The notes beneath the pieces are model-generated. The model ran no database searches. It was not told where the DNA came from and was given only the letters and a program-made list of their open reading frames with translations. Of a DNA stretch of 64,000 bases, positions 43,201 to 49,200 are shown in pieces. The stretch spans positions 76,357,521 through 76,421,520 of the forward strand of contig CM055096.1 of the NCBI GenBank assembly GCA_029204225.1, in the 5' to 3' direction. Positions within the stretch are counted from its first letter, which is position 1, and each line of letters opens with the position of its first letter. Origin of the DNA: Diphasiastrum complanatum. Its lineage: Eukaryota > Streptophyta > Lycopodiopsida > Lycopodiales > Lycopodiaceae. A program made the position numbers and the translations under genes.

Positions 43201-46200
43201 TCCCGGTTCTTGAGTTGAGTAGCTGACTGATCTGATTTCAGGTGTGGGGCTCCAACAAACTGAGTAAAAACCGGAATTTTACAATAAGAAATCCGGAATT
43301 TTTTGTATCTCTGCCCTCGCTGGCTGGACAGCCACCTGTCTGGCTCAATTTTCTGAAATTTAAGGCCCAATCTTTGCTTGAATCTCTGATCTGAACTCAG
43401 GCAGTAGGTCGCTGGTCTGTGGCAATCTAGTTTGATCTTCAAACTACTGAAAAATCCTCAATTTTTCACCTCCTTGTCCAGCGCTGGCCCTGTTGGGAAT
43501 TTTCAGACTAAACTCCACTCAGATTTACTGAAATCCCTTTTTGAAATCAGAGATAGATCCCTGTATGTACAGCGATGGATCTACTGACTAAATCCTACTC
43601 TATTTCCGTAGAGAACCCTTTGAAATCTGGAAAAAACAGCTGTCTATCCAGCGAGTTACCTCTACAAAGAATCTGATTCCTTTCTATTGTGATTTCTCAG
43701 TGAAAATCAGAAGTTTGAAGGCTGCTCCTACAACGATTCTCCTCCTCTAATCTTTTCTGAGAAACTCAGAGATCTTTCCTATCTTCTGATAGCTTTCTCT
43801 ATTGCTGCTCCTGAACTCCCTAGGATGGAGATGGCTCTGATACCAGTGTAATAGATCCTAACACCACAGTAGGGCAAACACTAACTGATCCACCCAACCT
43901 TGCCTACTCCCTGATATAGAGTAAGCCCCTCCTAGCCCAGTGTGAGGACTGGTAGCATGCAACTGCCAAGTGTCGGCCACGTGGCACTGACGTGGCCGAC
44001 TGCACGTCGGGACCCAACTGGGAGCCCTATCCTGCTGACAGGGTCCCTAGGCTGTGTTAGGCCCGCCATGGCTATGGACCGTGCTGGGGCACACTACTCA
44101 CACTGTCTTGCCCTGTTGGTCATGTACGCTGGACACGACCCTGACTGTGGTATCTGACCTATCTGTGTTCCCTAGGGTTCGGCACTGGTTACGAGCTCGT
44201 AACACCAACCTTGCCGATCTGTGGGATGAGGTGGACATTGTCAAGCGGGTTCTCGACAAGTCCAACAAGTCCGGTGCAAGGATCGTGCGCTGTTGATATT
44301 GCCTGGCCGAGTTCGTTGCCACCCTCACTCGCCTTAAAGGCCACCTACTCGGCGCACGCGCGAGAGGTGGTGGCACACTGAATGCTGCCCCCTGTGCTAG
44401 CATGTCCGTTCTCGTCAGGCAGCGACTTTTGGATACTTACGGGCCACGTCTTGTGGCGGGGGAGAACACCATTTCGGAGGGTGTTCTTCGGTTTTGCACC
44501 ACTCCTTACGTGGTTGACCCCGAGTTGCTGCCTGCTTGGCTGGCACGCACGAGGAGAGGGAGTGCATCCTCGTCCAATCCCTTTGCCCCTCCTCCCCCTC
44601 AGACAGTTCTGCCTCACGCACCCCCATCTGCACCCATTTCGGTGGATCCCGTCCCACCGCGTCCGCCAGTTGCCACTGCGGTTCCACCACCACCTACTGT
44701 TGCTCGCACTCCCCCAATTTACGACTTTCTCATGGACTCTCCGCCTCCCGAGCAGGAGCAGGCCCCGGATGCCAGTGACGCCTTCGAGGATGTTGAGGAG
44801 ATCCCTTCCTCCCTCCCTTCACATCCGGATGACCTCCCTACCCAGCAGTTTTCGTATCCCATGCCAAATGTCCACCCTCCACCAGTGTACCCCACTTACG
44901 CTGTTGCACCCATCCCGGCCAGTGCATCCCACTCTCCCCATTCCACGTCGATAGCTGATGCATCCACTAGTGCCCAACCTGTGGCGTCATCATCCATTCC
45001 CGTCACGTTCGGTGCACCGTGGAGGTCCACTACTCGTCGCCCAGCTGGGAGAGTTTTTAGGCAGCAGAGCATTCGCGGCGCACATCAGCCGCACATGGAT
45101 AGAGAGGCCACACAGGCCGTGGCCAGTTTGATTTATGAGCTGAACCTTCCATTTGCCATCACCGACTCTGAGCCCTTCAGAAGGGCCTTCCGCCTTGCAC
45201 AGTCTGTCAGCCCTAGCTGGAGAGTCCCTAGTTCAGAGGTTGTCCGCACACACATGCTGAGGAATAGGGTCGAGTCATTGTCTAGAGAGATGGAGCCTCT
45301 ACGTCGCCACTGGGCCACTTATGGTTGCACCATCATGTCCAATGGCTGGACTGATGTCAGGAGGAGGCCGATCCTCAACATATTGGTCTCCAGCTGCATG
45401 GGTACACAGTTTTTGAGGGCAGTAAATTGCAGCAGGGGGGGGAGAGTCATATCTGCAGAGTTCATGTTTGATGTCATCAGGTCTTCCATCCTGTCCATAG
45501 GCCCACAGCATGTCGTCACGGTGGTGACAGACAATGCCACGAACTGCATTCAGATGGGTGTACTGCTAGAGGCCGAGTTCCCTCACATTGTTCATACCCC
45601 CTGTGCCGCGCACGGCATAGACCTTCTGATGGGGGACATAGGTGCACTTCCCTGGGTTAGAACCATCGTCCGTGAGGCCCTCTTCTTGGTGACTTTTGTC
45701 ACCAGGAAGAGGCGTGTTCTTGCCATGTTCCGGGTGTTCAGCCATCTGGACCTCCGTAAGCCAGCCCCCACACGCTTTGCATTCGACTTGGTGGTCATCG
45801 ACTGTTTGATCAGGTGCAGAGCGCAGCTTCTATAGATGGTTGCCAGTGATCTTTGGTGTGCCAGTACGTTTCCGCGCACTGAGGATGGGGAGCACTTTTC
45901 TACCACGGTGACGGGAGACCAGTTCTGGAGGGATGCACAGACATTGTCAGGACTTCTTCGACCACTCTACATTGTGCTCCGCATGGCTGACAGCGAGGGG
46001 TCGACACTTGCACTGGTATATGAGCTCATGGACCGGATTGGACAGTTCCTGCAGCTGTCCATCTTGCAGCCAGAGAGGTAAGCAGTATAGTAATGTAATT
46101 GGCCTTTATCTTTTCAGTACTTGCTAGTTTGTTTTTCTATCAATGTTAGGTTTTTTCGTAATGCCCTAAACCACATGCCTCTCACCTGCAGGATGACCGA

Positions 46201-49200
46201 GCTGAAGTTCATCTGGGAGACGCGGTGGAACTACTTCCACAGGAGCATCCACAGCGTTGCACACATACTGAATCCCCTCTTCCTCTCTCCGACACAGATC
46301 GGAGACAGGGAGCTCGAGGCCGATTGGCTTCAGTACATTCACAGAGTGGGTCCACACATAGGTTTGGATCCTATCAGGCTCATGGACGACTTGCAGCATT
46401 TCGTTTCGGCATGGGCACATTCGGCCACCCGGCTGCTCAGGATCCAGAGAGGAGGCAGCTACCCATTACCTGGTGGACCATGTTCGGTAGCACATATCCA
46501 TCTATACAGCGTCTTGCACTGCGTGTCCTTTCTCAGGTATCTCATTTTATCCTCCATTGTTGTGTTTCGTTGAAGTTCCACCTGTGCCACAATGTGCTGA
46601 AGTATTTCAATGCACGTACCATAGGACTGTGCTGCCTCTGTGTGTGAGCGTAATTGGAGCACATGGGCACTCATTCACACGAGGAGAAGAAACCGGTTGT
46701 CAGTGAGTCAGTTGGAGCGGTTGGTGTTCTGTAGCACCAACGCACGTCTCGCCAGGAGACTTTCGACCATTACGAGCGCATTGCAGGTGATAAGCTATTC
46801 TCCCATAGCAGTTTGGTTGACTCTTGGTATGTTGGTTTCATTTCTTGATAAAGTTGTCTCTCTAACATGCAAATTTTAAACCTTGCAGACAAAGATATCT
46901 GATTTGGAGCGCCAAGTTGACTTGCCTACGGAAAGCACCCATCCCATGCCTGCAGATGACTTGGGCACACAGATGATGGCAGAGAGAGAGAGGGAGCTTG
47001 CCGAGATGAGAGAGAGAGAGCTCGGGCTTGAGCACAGAGAGCCTTCATTGTACGAGGCAGATGAGCCAGTGTCAGAGGATGATCAGGATGAGGATGAGCC
47101 CATTCGGGTTGTGTTTGCCAGATCAGAGCGGGATGAGGCATATGATACAGGTGTTGGGCACACGACTAGAGCAGGGGTCACAGGTGCATCACGTGGTAGA
47201 GGTGGGACACATGCCACAGATTATACCGGGAGACGGGCAGGGCACACAGGGGGGGCCAGTGGCATACCTTCTTATGTTGATATGATGGAGGAGGCTCTTG
47301 ATAGGGGGTAGAGTGATTTGGGTTTACCTTCCGCAGCTGCTTGGATGCGTGCATCACAGAGCCATAGGCATTTCTATGACAGCACACCAGAGGAATCACC
47401 GGATGACTTTGATTGTACTGATTGGGAGGCACAGGATGATCCAGAGGATGGTGCACATGATGAGTCCCAGAGCCCAGAGCATTTGTATTCAGATGCCCAG
47501 CTGGACGACTTGATTGCAGACTTGGATTCAGAGGCCCAGCAAATGCCGAGCGTCAGGGCGCCCCCATCCTCTCTAGCCAGCATGCCCTACACAGAGTCTC
47601 AGCCAGAGCAGCTACACGAGGTGCCTGCAGTTCCTCAAGTTCCTCAAAGGGTGTATGTGCGCCGCATAGCACCTCCAGTGCCACCGATACCGTTGAGGCC
47701 TGCAGCCCCTTCATCGCCATCCACTTTTGCAGCAGCCGGTCTCCATGGCAGGCCACCATCTGTGCCCAGATCTTCTCTTGCAACGCCCACATCTACAGAC
47801 GCTCCTCCAGTGGCGGCACCCACAACACATCCTCCTCCATTGGCAGCACCCACGGCACTGGCTCCTCCTTTGGCAGCACCCAAGATGTACCAGTACTGGC
47901 CACCACAGCGCCCCTTTCAGTACTTATCGTCGTTGTACTTGCCTCCTGCAGGGACGGCCCCTCCACATCCAGTTCCTCCACCAGCAGCAGGCCCACGGGC
48001 ACACACTCCTCGGACCTATCCTCCACTATCAGCTGCACAGGGACACCCATCTTTGGCTACTCTATCCCAGCCGGCCGCAGCTTGGGCCCAGCCTAGCCAG
48101 CCAGGTGATCTGCATGGGGGTGATGAGGCATTGACGGCTCCCCTCGTCCGCAAGAGGCCAGGAAGGCCCAAGGGTGCACCGAACAAGAAAGGCAGGGCAC
48201 AGAAACTGCCAGGGAAGAGAGGACGACCTCGCAGGGCTCCAGTTGCTGGTAGAGGTGCAGTATTACAGCCAGCTGCAGCAGGTGTTGTTGGTTTAGCCTG
48301 TTTGGGGGCTGATGCGGAGGCAGATTGGGAGGATGAGGATGACGAGTCTTCCCCCTTGGATACACAGCCCATGCCAGTACTAGACAGGCATAGATATCAG
48401 TTGCGAGAGTCAGCTCGAGGCCCTGAGTTGTCTCCGGAGCATTCATCTGAGTTTGAGGCAGAGCATTGATTGTAGCTCTGTCATTTTATTTTCAGCAGTT
48501 TGATATCATGTTCCATGTTTGGCGGCCAGATGGTCGAACACTGTATTCAGACCATTTTCCATACTATATTCAGTGTTGGACGTATTTTATTCGCTGCACA
48601 TTTTGTATTTGTCGATTTGTAATTGTTATGCTCTGTTTTCAATTTTATTTCGAATGGTATGTTCTTAATTACAATTAGTTTCAACTGCATAGATTGATAG
48701 CAGATGCACAACACAGAAATACAACCCCCTTTATAGCATTTCATAAACACATACATTACATTGCAATACACCACCAGGCACGCGTTGCACAAAAAAAACA
48801 CCGTACATTAATTCATCAGATGTATCAAAATTACAATACGTATTCCCTCCATATACGGCTGGAGCTGTTCTTTACACTATGTTAGACACTAAATGCTGCC
48901 ACATCTACTGCCGAAAATTACATAACAACAGTCAGCCACATACGGCCAGACCCCATCTATTCTAGACATTCCTATGGATCCTCCACTAACTCCTCGCCCT
49001 CGTCAGGTGCATTGTTCTGACGCTCTCGCTCTGCCTCCCGGTTAGCCCGTGCTGCCTCCTGGTTAGCACGACGGCGGGCAGCCCTTTCCCTGACCATGAT
49101 GAGCTGCCACCGTGTGAAGTTCATTCCGATCTGCTCATCCAAATCCAGCTCGACAGCGGGGGCGGGGGGCACAACGTGGGCTGGGTGCTCCGGCTCCGGA

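Larger units (their letters stand above)
37970..44204 (-). mobile_element. Complete Ty3/Gypsy chromovirus with CCAAC target duplication
   Basis: Two 358-bp LTRs with the same ends (minus-strand TGTTACGAGC to GATCTATTACA) differ at about seven positions (about 2%). The flanking 5 bp are CCAAC on both sides (37965-37969 and 44205-44209). A primer site, polypurine tract, gag, protease, RT, RNase H and integrase are all present in order on the minus strand, but each ORF is broken. The insertion lies in exon 1 of hAT copy B, so it is younger than that element. Confidence 0.97.
37955..48469 (+). pseudogene. hAT transposase, copy B, split by a Gypsy insertion
   Basis: Exon 1 starts at the ATG at 37955 (MVHSN), is interrupted at 37970 by the Gypsy element, and resumes at 44210 (LADLWDEV). 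A BED finger follows with a TGA (44294-44296) between its first two Cys; then a long Pro-rich linker, DUF659 ([27 protein letters not shown]), [12 protein letters not shown], a TAG at 45833-45835, and [14 protein letters not shown]. Further exons lie at 46192-46536 (frameshift near 46399), 46625-46786 ([19 protein letters not shown], the hAT dimerisation motif) and 46889-48469. The last exon has a TAG at 47309-47311 and encodes an acidic then Pro-rich tail of about 500 residues with two AT-hooks ([14 protein letters not shown] near 48150-48240). GC-rich compared with its surroundings. Dead copy. Confidence 0.88.

Noticed and set aside
47553..48446. Long minus-strand frames over the hAT copy B tail
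   Set aside because: GC-rich mirror frames of the Pro-rich coding tail.
37955..48469. hAT copy B as a domesticated host gene
   Set aside because: Three nonsense codons, a frameshift and a 6.2-kb Gypsy insertion rule out a working gene at this locus.
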